Source: Nectonema munidae (taxonomy: Eukaryota; Nematomorpha; Nectonematoida; Nectonematidae). Taken from it: a stretch of DNA of 64,000 nucleotides. Positions 41,101 through 56,100 of this stretch are shown here, in pieces. The notes under the pieces were generated by a model that saw only the letters and a program-made list of their open reading frames with translations, was not told the DNA's origin and searched no databases. The stretch spans positions 1-64,000 of the forward strand of contig JAUIRK010000308.1 of assembly GCA_030549495.1 (NCBI GenBank), read 5' to 3'. Every line of letters begins with the position of its first letter. The first letter of the stretch is position 1. A program made the position numbers and the translations under genes.

Positions 41101-44100
41101 ATTTTGAGATTTCGTTTCTGTTAATATCTAAAGTCTAAACCGTAAATGTTAACATTTTTTTATTTAATAATTTCTGCACTCAGATAATTTTGTTTCCTTA
41201 TTACTATATAAATATTTTTTTATATTATAGAACTTAAACCTGACATTAATGTTCATTTCAACAGTTCTTCCACAAACCCCTCAACTTCTAATGCTCGCCA
41301 TTTTAATCCAAAATTTTATTTCCTATCTTGTCTTATTTGGTAATTCCAAGATGGCCCCAATGCCACAATTTCTAACTTTTTTTCCAATGTTTTCTAAATG
41401 TTGATATTTTTTTTACAAAAAAATGGCTGAAGGTGATATCTTTGTGAGGCACCGAAAACAAGCATAATCTTTTGTATCAGTTTAATATATTACAGAGTTT
41501 TTCGATCAATTACGTCGTTGTGGCAATCAATTACGCCAGTTTTAAAAATAAGAAAAATTTAAAAAACGTAAAATAAAATTTTATTTACTAACAATCAATA
41601 TGCTCATAGTTTGAACATTTGTAGATGTACAAAAGCATATTTCTGTCTGTAATATCCATTGCAATCTGAACTAGTGATTTCTGTGAAATCACTGCTGATT
41701 CGTTTTTTCAGCTGAGACTCATTAACGCACCCTTGTCTTGTCACCAAATTTTTCCATTTGCTCAAATAATTTTCAATTGGATTCAAAAATGGGCAGTAAG
41801 GCGGTAAGAACATCACATTAAATCCTTCAAAGCACAAGTTTTGGCAACGATGAATTGATGCATTGTCCATTATCAAAACTTTATTTTCAATATTTAGCTC
41901 AAACATTTCGATTTCAAATCGTTAAGACACCCTTGACATTTTTCTCCAAGTGTGATCGTGATTTTTTCTTATTTTTAAAACTGACGTAATTGATAGCCAC
42001 AACGACGTAACTGAATACAACAACGACGTAATTGAATGAAAATTGACGTAATTGATACACCTTTCAGCAAGCCCAGTTTATTCAAATATTGTTTTTGGCA
42101 TTTTTCAAGTCTCATTCACATTTCGCACATACAGCTACTTATTTTTATTCATTATTATTCAAGTTAATAGTAAATCTTCATTGTTATTGCTTTTTATATT
42201 TAATATTAATTTCGCTTCATTTTACACATAAGCTATATTATTTTTTTTATTGTTTTTACTGTTAATTTATCATTATTATTTATGTTGGTAAGAATTAATT
42301 AAATTTAAATTTGACTATTTTCAGAACTAAGTTAAATAAATGATATACTCATAATGAGGGAGAAAAAGAAAGCGAATCAGACAGCACAGAAATTGAAAGT
42401 AATTCCTATGTCTGCTAATACCGTTAAAAGTAGAATTGAAGACATGGCTGAAAACATTGAAAGTCAAGTATTAAAAATTACAAAAAATGCATAATTTTAT
42501 TCTATTCAACTCGACGAATCAACGGATGTAAGTAATAAAGCACTTCTCCTTTGTTTTGTGAGGGCTGAGTGTGAAGGAGAATTACATGAGAACTACTATG
42601 TTCGCTCAACTTGCCGGGTAGAACAACTAGCTTTGAGATTTTTGAAACACTCAATAGCTATTTTCTAGAGCACAGAATTGAATGGAAAAAATATATATGG
42701 AATATGTACAGACGGTACATATCCAGTCATGTACAAACATGTCTGGATATCGCTCAGGAGTTGTTGCAAAGGTAAAAAAAATATTGGTCACACAGACATT
42801 CTATCTACACACTGCATCTGGATGTATCCATTATACATCGCAAGCAACTTGTGGAGAAAAAAATGTCCTCAGAACTACACGAAGTTTTGTCAGATGTTAT
42901 TAAAAAGAAAGATGAAATTCGTCACAAAGCACTGAATTCGTAAATACATTCGTCATGATTTACTATGGAGAAAAGAAATAAACTATACAAGACTGATTGT
43001 ACATATTTTTTCAGCTTAAAAAGTTGAGGTCAGATGGCGTTGACCAGTATAAACTAAATAAGAGAAAATACACTTTCATTATTAAAATTGCCAAATGTAT
43101 TATACTTTCACTCTATTAGTGCTGGAAAGAAATAAAACTGCAACTGGTGTAAAACGTAATTGGATGAAAAACTAACATCATGTGAAAGAGTAAGCCAATC
43201 ATTTCGCTTTTCATCTTGAAGAAGAGCCAATTGCTTCTCCAACTCACACTTGCTAAATTTCAGTTTTTCTTGAGCCATCGTTTCACTACTCAGAGCCAAA
43301 CTAGTGTCTGAGAGTTCTGAAGAAAGCTCTTGGCACTTGGAATCCCAAACGGAGACTTTTTCTTGAAGACTTTTCAAATTCTTCTCGCATTCTTCTAGTT
43401 CATGCTGCCTCTCAAAAGCCTAATGTTTTAAAGGGAATAGAAAACTCATCAATATATTAATATTGAAAGTAACACATTTTGTTAACTAAAATTAATATTA
43501 TAATTTAAAATTATTATAATATTAAAAAATAGTATTGGTGAATTTTTGGATTCAAAATCCTTCATCGAACATTGAATGAATAGAATAAAAAGAATATATA
43601 AATGTATAAGAATGATATAAAAAATATTTAGTATAAATACTATGTAGTTATAGAAGGGTTCCTTACATAAGCAAACATTACTTTTGTGTATAAAAATAAG
43701 GATGCAATATGTCTTGTGATGTCTGCAATGAGAATTTTTCCTTCAACTAATTCTAAGTCATAATAGTGGCATCCTCTTTCAACATATTGTTTTCTGGAGT
43801 ATTTGAATGTTTTATTTTCTTTAATTAATATTTGTGAAATATTTTAACTGAACTTGATGTCATTTAAAAGGATATGTTTGTAAATTTTTTTCCTTATTCT
43901 AATACTCTTGTTAACTAATTTCTTATGTCAAAATGACTTATCAGGATTTTTTCTCCTTTTTTTAAATATCTTTTTCAAACTCTTCACTTTAAAGCTTTTG
44001 TTACTATATGCATGTTATATTATTCTTTATCACGGTGCCACAATAACATATTAGGTTTGCTCCGTTATGTTATATCTTAAACTTAGTTTTTTAATAAATA

Positions 44101-47100
44101 GATAAAATATGACTTAAAATATTGAAATGGAAAATTAAAACTTTTAAAATTCTAAAGTAAAAAACTTTTAACTTAAACGTGCTTTTTTGCTTATGCAGGG
44201 ATGCAAAAGCAATTTTTCATTCTTCATTTATTACTTTCTATAGTTGTTTTCTGTTGTCTGTATATCATTTATTTGTTGTGCATATTATTATAATTAGTTA
44301 AATTGATGCTAATTTTTCATTTCCTATATATAGTTAAAAGTAAAACACTTGTAATACATTAGTAATACATTCTCTTTTCTCCCCGGAAGTCTTGCCAGAC
44401 CCATGATATATATCAAAAGTTTAAATGCCCTAGCCTAATACATAACCTTTTTAAAAAGGATGCATGTTTGGAGGCATTAAGTGTTCATTATATTATTATA
44501 CAATTAAACTAGAAGGCAGTAAATTTTAGTCTGAATTAAATTTTAAGTTAATGTTAGTTTTAAGCCAGTTATATAATTAAATAGGTATTTTGCTTTGAAC
44601 TGAAAATAGATGTTTAATAAAAACAAAGTTATTGTTTTACGTTTAAGTATATATAGCAAATGATATAAAAAATATAAATAATTTGAAATTTACCATGTTT
44701 AGTTTAATGTTTTCCTCATTAAATCTTTCTAATGAAAAATAAAATAACTTTTTTAGAGTTTTTATAAATTAAATTTTATTTTTGAAGTAAATATAACTCC
44801 TTTTGATATATAAATTATAAAATGGCTGAAAATACTCGCTGTGATGTTCTTGATAAGTTGGAAGAAGTTTCATACGAATGTTCTGATTTAATCTGTGCTC
44901 CAAAAATTAATATTGAACGGCCCTCAAATAAAGATGCTGATATTAGTGATATTGACTCCGGAGAAGATGAAAAAGGAAATATTGATAATGTGAATAAAAA
45001 TCAACTTTTAGCTTTGACATCTATAAAAATGCATCATTTCGATATAGAAGAAGAGACTAGTCATAGAACTACAAAAAGAAAACTGAAAGAATCAAAAATA
45101 TTATTTGGAAAAAGAAAGATAAAGTCTCGGAATTGATGAAAATGAAATTAACTTGAATACATTCGATTCTCCGCATTTAATTTTTCACAATTTTTTACAG
45201 ATGAACTTTTAGAACAAATATGTAAGGAAACTAATAACTATGCATATTTAATAGGTAATCATAATTTTTTTTTAGAAATTAGAAAACTGAGATCTTTTTT
45301 AGCCATTTTGTTGATAAGTGGGTATGTTTCTTTTCCAAGAAAAAAAATGTTTTGGAAAATTAAGAAGATATAGATATTTCCTCTGTTTCTTCTCTTTTTT
45401 CTAGAAATATTATGATGTATTTACACTTTGTTGATAATGGAAAAATAAATGTATCTGATAAATTTGCAAAAGTGCGACCTATAATAATTGATTACATCAA
45501 TAAGAAGTGCTTAGAGAATTTTAATGCACAAACTGATATTTGTGTCCACGAAGCAATGGCTAAATATTTCTACATAAGTTTAAAAAAAGCATTGTTTGTT
45601 ATAAATTGGCGTATAAAAATTAGGATAGCAGTATGACTTAAAAGATTTTCGAAAATTCTCTATAGTTTTAGGACTATCACTAATTCGGAATGCGTGGGAT
45701 TCGGCCCCTCCGAATTAGTCATTTTTTCGGTTTAGTGATTCTTATTTTAATTGAAAAAATCACACTTTGCTTGCTCGATTTCTCTCGCTATAAACTTTAC
45801 TCGAAGTAAAATTCAATGTCAGATGTCAGTAAAAGTATAACAAAAAAATTATTGCGCATTAGAATTTGTAAGTTAATACTCAGATGTACTGATTCTACTG
45901 GGTGTCGACAATTTTTGAGCATTTCTTTTAAAATTATAATTTTAGGTGCTTTGGTCTTTCTCCAATAACTTTTTCTTGCAGGATATAAAGATTCCTTTAT
46001 ATCTTCTTAGATCCTTTATTCATTAGATCTTCTTCATTTATGAAACTTTTATTTTACTAAACCTTCAAGAAGCTCAGTTGTTAATTGAATCAATCTAGAT
46101 TTAATTATGTGAACAATTTTGTATACATTGCCATTATTATACTTCTTGATCATATTGATATACCTATTCTTATGACTTTTTTAAACTTTTTATACTATTT
46201 TTTCTTTGAGTACTTTACTTTACTTAGCAGGTGCGAGGAAAGGAAACCAATAAATTAATTAAAAAGAATCAATTTATTCTTTTTACATCCCCTTATCCTA
46301 TATTTCTTAGGTCATGAGAAATAAATGTCACACTTTCCGATTTCTGTTAAGGTTATATATATATACCGTTTTTAGTTGTAAAGTGTCTCTTTCAAATTCT
46401 AAACTTCAAAGCTTATCATCCAGAAAAGTAAAATCAAAAAAGACACTTTCGAATTTGAAAAAGAGCGTTAGAACTAAAAATCGTATACATGAGAGATTAA
46501 TAATATATAAATAAGTTAGCAAGAAGCAAATTAAAAATACCAACTAAATAACTAGCGAACTGATGAGCTAACTTTGCAACGACAAAATATACAACTGCTA
46601 CCTGGCCAAGTGGCGAAAAATATAACTGACTTTTTGAGCGGCCAAATTATTCACTAACTTAAATTATTAGCTTTAAATGAAATTAAATATGAAAGCTGGT
46701 ATTTTTAATTGGATGTGTAAGTAGGGGGTTATTTTTAAAGACAAAATTGAGGTGATGAAAAGTGGACTTATAAAGCGGCGTAAACACGCAATAAGTCAAT
46801 AGGTGTGTTTATAGACACACATAGGCTGCATACCTGAGTCTTGTATAGATTAGAGAAGCAAATTTGGGATTCAAGCTCTTCTTGGGTTTCAGCCAGCCTC
46901 GCTTTATCAAAAGCGTATTCCTTCTTCACTGCGTGCAATTCATCAGAAAGTTTCTGGCACTCGATCTTCACACTACTCGACTCCTGTTGATCAAACGGCG
47001 GTAAAAGAAAGAACACAAATATATTGTAAGTGATGTATTATACGCATAGAACTTGCTAAAGGTTTCATTTCTGGCTACAGAGCATCTTAAAGTGTGGGCG

Positions 47101-50100
47101 CATAATTTAAGAAAGAGATCTATTTAGTGTGTAGACATGATTTCGCATGCATTTGTAAACTTTATTTCAAAGACACCCAAACTTTATTATTTTTTAAAAT
47201 TTATTTTTCAATATAATACCTCGGCTTTGAAAATTGGATTTCTTGTCCAAAATTTTTGAAAAATTTTGTGATTATATAAAATATTTTGTTTTTTTGTGGG
47301 CAAGAATTCGCATGCATCTGTAACAAAATGTAAGAGTTAATAATCGTTAGTTATTTATAAATGTGGAGAATCTAAAAGCTAAAAACGTAAAATTTATGAA
47401 AAATTCGTTACTGCATTTTGGCTAGTACTTGGACAGAATATCAAATAATTTGCGAATTGGCTATTGGCATCGTGCTTATCTATTAAATGCTTTTCCCGCT
47501 CCAGAGATTAAATAGCTTCAGACATTCAAGCAATCGTTAGTGTATTTGTCTTTTATTAATGCCGATTTTATATCTGCATACTATTCTACACTGTGAATTT
47601 TTATTCAGTCTTCCTTCATACATCTCAAATCCGAAAGTGCCAAAAATTTGTGCTCAAAAGTAAGGGTCGCTTGCGATAAAAACAAAGCTCTTATTTGTTA
47701 GCAGTGTAAGAGCCATATGAAAGAGATGCATCCAAAGTAATGTCGGTGCTGGGTAGAAAAGATGAATACAATCATATTCGTGGTGATTAGAGCGTTGTTG
47801 GTGGTATTGCTTACTATTGTTGCCTACAGGCATATCTTAAGTGTTCAGAATTAATTTAAAAATCACCTTATGAATTTTGGAAATTTTATTTGTTTAACAA
47901 TTTTCCTAATGGGTGATGATAACACCATCAAAAAACAATATTTATTAAATATTGTGATTTTATTTCCCGCTGCTAGATTAGTGCATTAGTGATTTTGGAA
48001 AGAACGACTACACTGAGATTTTTAAAGCATTTTCAAAAATTGAAACTTTTTCCTATTGCTTTAAATGTTGTTTTTTAGTATTCTAAGGCTTACCAATTTA
48101 TGAAGAAATTCACGACAATGACTAAAATAAGAGTTGTTATGTTAGAGAACTCCTCTCGCGAAATTTTCATATGCGATAAGGGAGTGGATTAATTAACGAA
48201 CGTTTCACGTGGTAAAAATAGTCCTTACTTCTTTCAGTTTATTTTCACCGGACTTTAAAATGGACATATTTTTAACTTGAAGTAAGAGATCTTCTTGCGC
48301 TAAAATCTTGGTCTGAACTTCCACTTCCAGTTGATGAGTGATTCTGGCATTTTTTTCAACCTTTCATAAAAAATATTTGCAAAAGTTTTTATTGCTTTGA
48401 ACCAAATTTAAAATTAAGTATAATTATATTGTGGTGATAGAGTGCCGTATTAAAATAATCATCATCATAACTAGGTTGTTTTTATTATTAATGAAGTTGG
48501 ACTTTTAAAAGGTAATTCGTATTGCATTGAATTTTAATTGATTTTCATCTGAAACGTCAGTAGGTTGCATGCGGGAGAAAAGCACTCGTCTTTTAGTCAC
48601 TATCTTCCAAATCATCAGGATGATGGGTTGGGTGACCCCTAGATTTGATTTGATACTTTTTAGAATAACGTTTGCTCCGTTTGAAATGATAAAAAAAAAT
48701 GGGGACAAATTTTTTTTGCAAAAGTGCTTCAAAAATCACTGGGTAAAAGATACATATCAGTTATTGATATACCACGAACAAATATTATCGCAGAAAGAGC
48801 AATAAAAGTGATGGAAGAATTGAAAAAAAATGCAAAACCGACAATTTCTCACTTTAAAGTTTATTTTAAAAAAAAATTGATTTTGTAAATAAATATTTTG
48901 TGAAATTTTTTCAATATATGAAGTTCGAAAAATTATAAAAAATAATTAAGAACTTGAAAAACTTTTTGATTTGTCTGTATGCATGTGTACATCAAATGTT
49001 CTTTGTAAAGAAGATAATACTTTTTGCAAAATAAATTGTAATGATGATGCTCGCTGTATTTGTGAATTTGAATGAAAGGTTAAACTTGCAAAAAAAGTAA
49101 TTTGGATATAAAGGCAACATAAAAAACAAGGAAGTGTTTACTTGATACAGGAGTTTTATTTAGATGCCAAAGTAACATCCCAAATAAATTAAAAAATCAG
49201 GAAGTTTTCCTGAATAAGCAATAATAACAAGATGGACAATATTAAGATGTGAGCTTTTATAATAATAATAATACATAAAAAATTATAAATTTTAGAGATC
49301 ATTTGACATCTATTTTTAATAAGATATAGGTCAAATTTATGAATTGTTAGTTGACTGCTCTAAAATTTAAATATATAGAAATTAGGTAGCGATATTATTT
49401 TTAGTAAAAATTTATGGGGTGACGTTGAACACTGCTAAACTTTGTTATAATCCACTACAACTAGAGCTACTTAGAAATCAAAATTTCATATTCAAAAAGC
49501 CAAAGAAATTTTTGAATATATCAAAGTTGTGTCCATTTTTATTATATTAAATGAAACACAGAGCAAACATTACTATAAAAAAGTATCAAATTTTTCTATT
49601 TTAGCCGTTAAAAACGGAAAAGTTGAACACTCATCTACTTTTTATAAACGAAAAAATTTTCACTCAACATTCTCTGATGAGTAGATAGATATCTAAGTAA
49701 ATTTAAAGTTCGCACAGTAAGAAAGATGGTTCGTAAGCAGTTCATTGCTTAGTCTGACGAGAATGCAAGTTATAAGGAAAAGCGATGCGTTTCTTTCAAT
49801 TAAAGAAAAGGCACCAGCGAGTGGATCAGTTTAAGTGTTGCGAGTTCATCATGATGTAATCACTCATTAAATAATAAAAGATTCGCTAAATTGTTAAGGA
49901 ATAATCAACTTCTATTTCAACCTTCTACTTCTACTCGTCGCCATTGCTACATATATATCTGCATGCGAAACTAAAAAATGAAGAAGGAAGTGCAACTCCA
50001 GCTCATACTTAATTATTAAGTATGATTTCATTCATATCTAAAATCCACAGAAAATATATTTGTCAAAATTGAACACATTAAAAGTCGGTGTAATACTAAA

Positions 50101-53100
50101 AACTTTTAATAGAATGATGTAGATTTTTAATTTCAAAATCAGTTTTGAATCAAATAGAATTCGCATTTTTGTGTTCAATTTTCCAGGCAAAAATTATTTC
50201 TCTTAGAACTTTATACAATTTAAACGTTTAACTTGTAAATTTAAACGAGTTGACGCAAGACTCAATCAACATTTGCTAATATGTTGGCATTCCACATCAT
50301 TTTGAACGATCTAGTGATTCTGTTTTCCGAAAATTATTAACAAAGTAAAAATTCATTTCGAAGTCCAACATTAGTATTGACAAAACTACACCTGCATATG
50401 TACTACCTTCACAGATTACGTTCTGAATTAGCCATACTCGTTCTTCCAGTGTTTAAAACATAAAATCCTAGTATATTAAAATTAAAATTTAAATTCTAGA
50501 ATATTAAAAAGTGCGAAATGATTTGGCTAACACCATGTAAAATGCAAAAATAGCTAATTCGATTTTTGTATTGGTTGAGTGACTGACACGAGACAATAAA
50601 AAATAATTTATAATTTTAGAGTTCTTTCATTTTATGAGTAGTATACTAAACAAATAGCTGTGTAAAATTATACTTTGCGACTAATTTTGCAAGCATCTAG
50701 TGTTATAATAAATGTATTTTTTGCAGTTTTTTATATTTAAATTTTTGTTTACTATTGTCAATTTAAAAAAAAGAATGTCCAGTGACGTTTCTAGGTCACA
50801 AAAAGGGGTATAAATAGTATCCTTTTGTATATTATATCTATATCTATATTATCTATTTACGTGACACGCTTTAAATAGCTCAATGTAATAAATAGGATGA
50901 AAAATAGAAAGTAAAATACAAAAATTTTCAGTCTTTACCACCTTTGTCAATTATACGTTGATGTTTTTTTATTTGAGATAACCAAAAAGACGTGTACGAA
51001 TTTCTATATCTCAATATTAAATGCATTCAAGAATGAAATCCAACCACGTAAACTTTTTAGGCAAGAAATTTTGGAAAAAAAGCTTATAACCTGTTTACAT
51101 ATCTTCCTAAAACCAATTTTCATGTTCAAATAATCTCGTCCATTGAATGTTGAAAAAGCAACACACGTAGATCACCTAAACACACTTTTTACCTACATCT
51201 TAATAAACACATCCAAATAATTGATTACATTTGCAAACTGATTACCCACGGCTTAATAAATCTAAATCTTTAAGAATAATTGAAATAAGGAAAGTAGCAT
51301 TCACACTACCTCCAATCACCAACGCCCTCCGAAGAAAAGTCACAAAATTTATAAAAAGAACAAAACCTTCCCATATTCCTGAGATTCTTCAAGCACTCTA
51401 AAATTACCTTTCAAAAAAAGAAAGAATTTGCAAAGACAAAATAATGCTTAGGCACCACAGACAACAAATTCAGCAACGCATCGATTCACAGAACACATCA
51501 CTACAATTTGTTTTACATTGAATTTACCTTTACCATAACAACGAAACCACACTACAACTAACAATCAAAATTGTATAAAGATTAAATTTAAAAAACTAAT
51601 ATCACTTACAGATATCACCTCTTTTATTTTGAACTAACATGCCATTATATATGAAATATATAAATTAATAGCGTGCATTTTATTAGCTGCGAATTGTCGA
51701 AAGTGGTAAAAACGCAAATATTTTGTACTTCATTTTCCATTTTTCATGCCGTAAAAAACGTAAGTCGTTAATATGAAAGCTACCAGCTATTGCACAATCA
51801 GTTTTATAAAGTATAATACATGATGTTATGTAATATGCATGTCACGTCTCCTCATTAAGACACATCTGCAATATAACACTAAATTAAAGTCAGTCCTCCA
51901 AAGAATAAGAAAGTAAGAGGTGAATGAAAAGGATATGCTGACTTCATATTTCAGGTCGGCTTGCACGCGGTTATAGCACTCTTCGAGGCGCTGATAGTCT
52001 GCAGGCTTGTACAAACTGCTTGCGGACTTAGCGAAGGGGGAAAGTGACAACATGGCGGCGTCTTGGTTGAAAGGGAGCTGCTTGGTCGCGTTCCACGTCG
52101 TGGTGGGGGGTGTGGGAGATAGAACGGAACGGCTTTCTGATGATTCTACAAGTGTTTGTGAAGTTTCTTGAGCAAAAGGTCTGCATATGTTTTGAAGGGG
52201 AGAGACGATCGCAGCATCTGAAAGAATGGTATGAAAAATTAAGTCATTAACTGGAGAATTTCATTGCAATCACTTCAATAAATTTTAATCTTTGTTGAGC
52301 AGGGTAGAATAATTCCTTCTTTTGATTTTTGCCTAGAGAATTTCGATTAGCGTAGGACATTTGTAAATTTTAATCATAAAAAATTCATTCGTCCTATAAA
52401 AATGAAGATATTTGATTTTTTGGTCTCCATCATCAATAAATGTGTCAGCAATATTAATTAATCAAATCCTTGAAATTATAGTCTGCTTTTCATTGGATCT
52501 AATGCGTAAATCAAAAGCTTTTTTTAGTTAGAGAGCGATATTTTCAAGGCGTAATGTTTTAATAATTTTCAGCATTAAGGTTAAATTTAATAAAATTTTG
52601 TTAATCAAAAAAAATCCATTTTCCACGTCGATATTCCGACGGTGTTTTAGAAAACCTCAGAGATAAAGCCTGAAAAACAAATAGCTTTAAATTAGTGTTA
52701 CTTATAATATATAAGATATTTAATTAATATCGATTTTTTAAGTAAGATAAAGTTTTGCATCTATTTTATAGCAAATATTTAAAAGCGTTTTATTAAAAAA
52801 AGTAAATGCGCGTGCAATAAAAAACAATATTGCATGATTGGTCTGTCGGTCGGATTGCATCGCATAGCCATTTAAACCGAATAATCCAGTATCGGATAAA
52901 TAAGGTCTAACTGTATTACCAATGAGTCTTCTAATAGAAGCATTTTCTTTGGTTCTTCAGAAGAGACAGACACATTTTGACTTTCGAACACCGAATACTG
53001 AATCGGTTGAACCAAGAATGCTCTTCCCAAAATATTTAAAAAAGAGATCATCTTTAGAGTGGTGGTATAAAGTTCACTTGGTTAGAGTAAAGCATATCTC

Positions 53101-56100
53101 TCAATAAGGCTTTTCTTATGCATGCAGTTATTTCAGTACTAGAACATCCAAATCTAAAAGGGCAAATATGAGCATCGGTTTCAATAACTGGTGAAAGGAA
53201 ATAATGAGAGATAAAGGCTTTTTTATTTCATGCGATGACTAATTATCTACTTATCTAAATTTCTATTAAAAAGAGTTGAAAAATATAATCTCAACTATTT
53301 CTTTTTATCCTATAATTTATTCAAATTTTCATCTAAAATTTCAAAATACATTTTTAAAATATTTAAATTTCTTAATCATATATTTTTTATATATTACTTT
53401 TCACTTTTTATATGTTTCAAAATGGGGGTTTGAAATAGGGGGTTGAATATATATCAAACGAGACTTATGCTTATATATTCGATAAAAATGATAAAAAGTA
53501 TTCATAAAATTATTTATATAAATAAAATAAGCAATAATAAAAATAGTGAATATATAAAGTATATAAATAAGTAAAATGAATGTATGGTGTGAGTGAGTGA
53601 GTGGTCATGACATTTACATGAAATAGAGACATTTTCTTCGAGAAAATCTTATATGTAAAAGATTACTTTCTTAGAAGCTATAGTAATTCTAGTAATCTGT
53701 CTATATATCATATGTAAAAACTAACACACCCTAATAATTGTCCAGGGTAGAACTAGGGAGGCATTTTTGTGTATGCTCCATTGTGAAAAACTAGTAATTC
53801 ACACAAAGTTATGGACAAATTTTTTTTAGATGATATTAGGGGCATACACTAAAGTTAGTTAGCATGTGTGTGTTGTAAAGAGTTGATATTAATTTTAAGG
53901 AGGCCTAGAACAAGCTTAGAAGTGGATTTGAAAAAAATAAAATTCAAATGCAATGCCTCTTTCTTGTTTAAAACTTATTTTTTACTGAGCTGAAACATTG
54001 AATAAAGCAGGTACAGTAATCAAGTGTGAGGGCATCAATCAGAATTATGCCTTGAGCACGACACAGGCATGTGAAGCACTTGAGACCTACATGAATTGAT
54101 AAATCTTCTTTAAAATCTCATGCTTGTATAGCATAAGACTGCTCCAATAAAAATCATGAGAAGTGAGTTCAGCCAACTAAGAATACGAGTTAAACATAAA
54201 ATAAATTTAAAAATAAATTATCATGTCACGAGAAACGTTTTAAAAGTATATCATAAAATGGGAAATTTTTTACCAATTTTCAAAGAGCAAAGTTTTTAAA
54301 TTTTAGAAATAAAAATTAAATATTTAATTTTAAAAATGTGGCACAATAAAATTTATCAAAATAAATGAACAAGATTTGATTTAAACATGCTGAGAATTGT
54401 TTTGGAAAACTCAGCAACTTCTACAAACCTATTTTGTTTGACATGAACGCAGTTTGGAGGAGACCCCTGTTTTATACCACGAATCACAAGCAGTTAATCT
54501 TTACCTCAAAAACTGATTAGTATGATTGATTGAGTATGGTTGGTTAGATGCTGGATTCGATAACTCGAAGTCTTGGGTTCGATCCCGCATCAAGCCTGCT
54601 TTCCTCATAGTTCGATACAAGCGGCGCAATTGTGTCTTTTCGATGAAAACACCCTACGGTACCTTTACCATTACCCATTACCATTCTGCGTTAACCACAT
54701 TGCCTCTAGGGCTTTACAAGTTATTTTTGTCAATAATTAAAACTTATCTTACTTGTCGCAGTTTTGAAACGATGTTCAGAATTGTTGTTGAAGAGGAGTT
54801 TTGTAGAATTCATCAGCAAGGTAGGAACTCGTGTAGACTGAACAGTAAGTGAGGATGCTGGGAGCAGCTTAGCACTGGAAGACGGAAATAATGAAGAAGA
54901 TTCCGGAACAATACTACCGAATTTGAGCGATGACTTTTCGCAAATGCAATGCTCATCAACACGATCATAAACATTGAAAAACTTATCTCGACATGACGAT
55001 GACACACACTGCCCTTTGTTATAAGATAATACACCATTAACATTATTAACACGATTGGAAAATGATTGATGGTGTTCTTGATGATGCGATTTGTAAATTT
55101 GTTTAGAATTATCCCTATTTTCATCATCATCACCGTAATTCATCTTAACATCAACTGGGGTTATCCTAGTGATAGTGGCGTTGCTGACATCACATGAATC
55201 CACTTCACAACAAGGGAAGGAAGTTGATCTTTTTGGTTTGGTGTTGCAGGTGTGCACACAAGTCAATTCTTCTTCATGTGATTTTACTTGATCTATGAAA
55301 AGAGGAAATACAAAAGATAGAAAAATAATAATATTAATGTAAGTGGCAAATATGCTATTTTATTTACACCAAATTGAAATCCTCTTAATTTCTCCTTCGA
55401 GGTTCTAGATATTCTTCTCCTTGCAATTAAATCATATTTAGTGTTTTTCGAATATTAGTTCGATTTCAGGTTAGCCTGTTATTATCGACCACAAGAATAA
55501 AATCGCCTGTGTTTATTAATCATTTTTCATATAAATCATCTTCTGCTTTGCATTAGATATTCTTTGATTAATTTAATTTTTAATATAAAAAAATCTGATA
55601 TTTATAATTTTAGTCAAAAACAGTATTAACTCTTAAATTACTTATTTTATAGAAGTCACAAAGGAGTCGTCCAGTAAATTTCCTTTAACATCTAAAGTTT
55701 CGTCTATTAAATTGCCATATCTTAAAAATTGATTTATGTCTAAAAAAAGCAAAAATATTCACATCATAAGAGATAGAGATTATCTATATTTTTTAAATCT
55801 TTAAGTTTTCATTTTGAAAATTGAATATCTTCTACTTCTTTCTTTCAAGACATGATAATAAAAAAATACGGATTTAAAGTATTTTAAACATAAAAATAAT
55901 GCTGAAAAAATTAAAAACCTTCGTAGGAGGAGAGTTTCTGTGTGAGATAGGTTATAGAGGAATGACTTTTTTCCAAATTTTGCACAGCATCTGATAACCG
56001 CAAATTTAAAGACGCGTTGCTATTCTGCAAATTTGAAACTTGGCTTAGAGCATCGCGAATTTTTTGGCAACTCTGTTCCTTATTCTGAAAAATGGAAACA

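Noticed and set aside
54530-54600. Intact tRNA gene
   Set aside because: Box B is perfect, but the anticodon arm and acceptor stem do not pair; SINE fits better.
54730-55266. 178-residue minus frame as a separate gene
   Set aside because: Both ends fit splice sites in phase with neighbouring ROCK exons, so I treat it as exon C.
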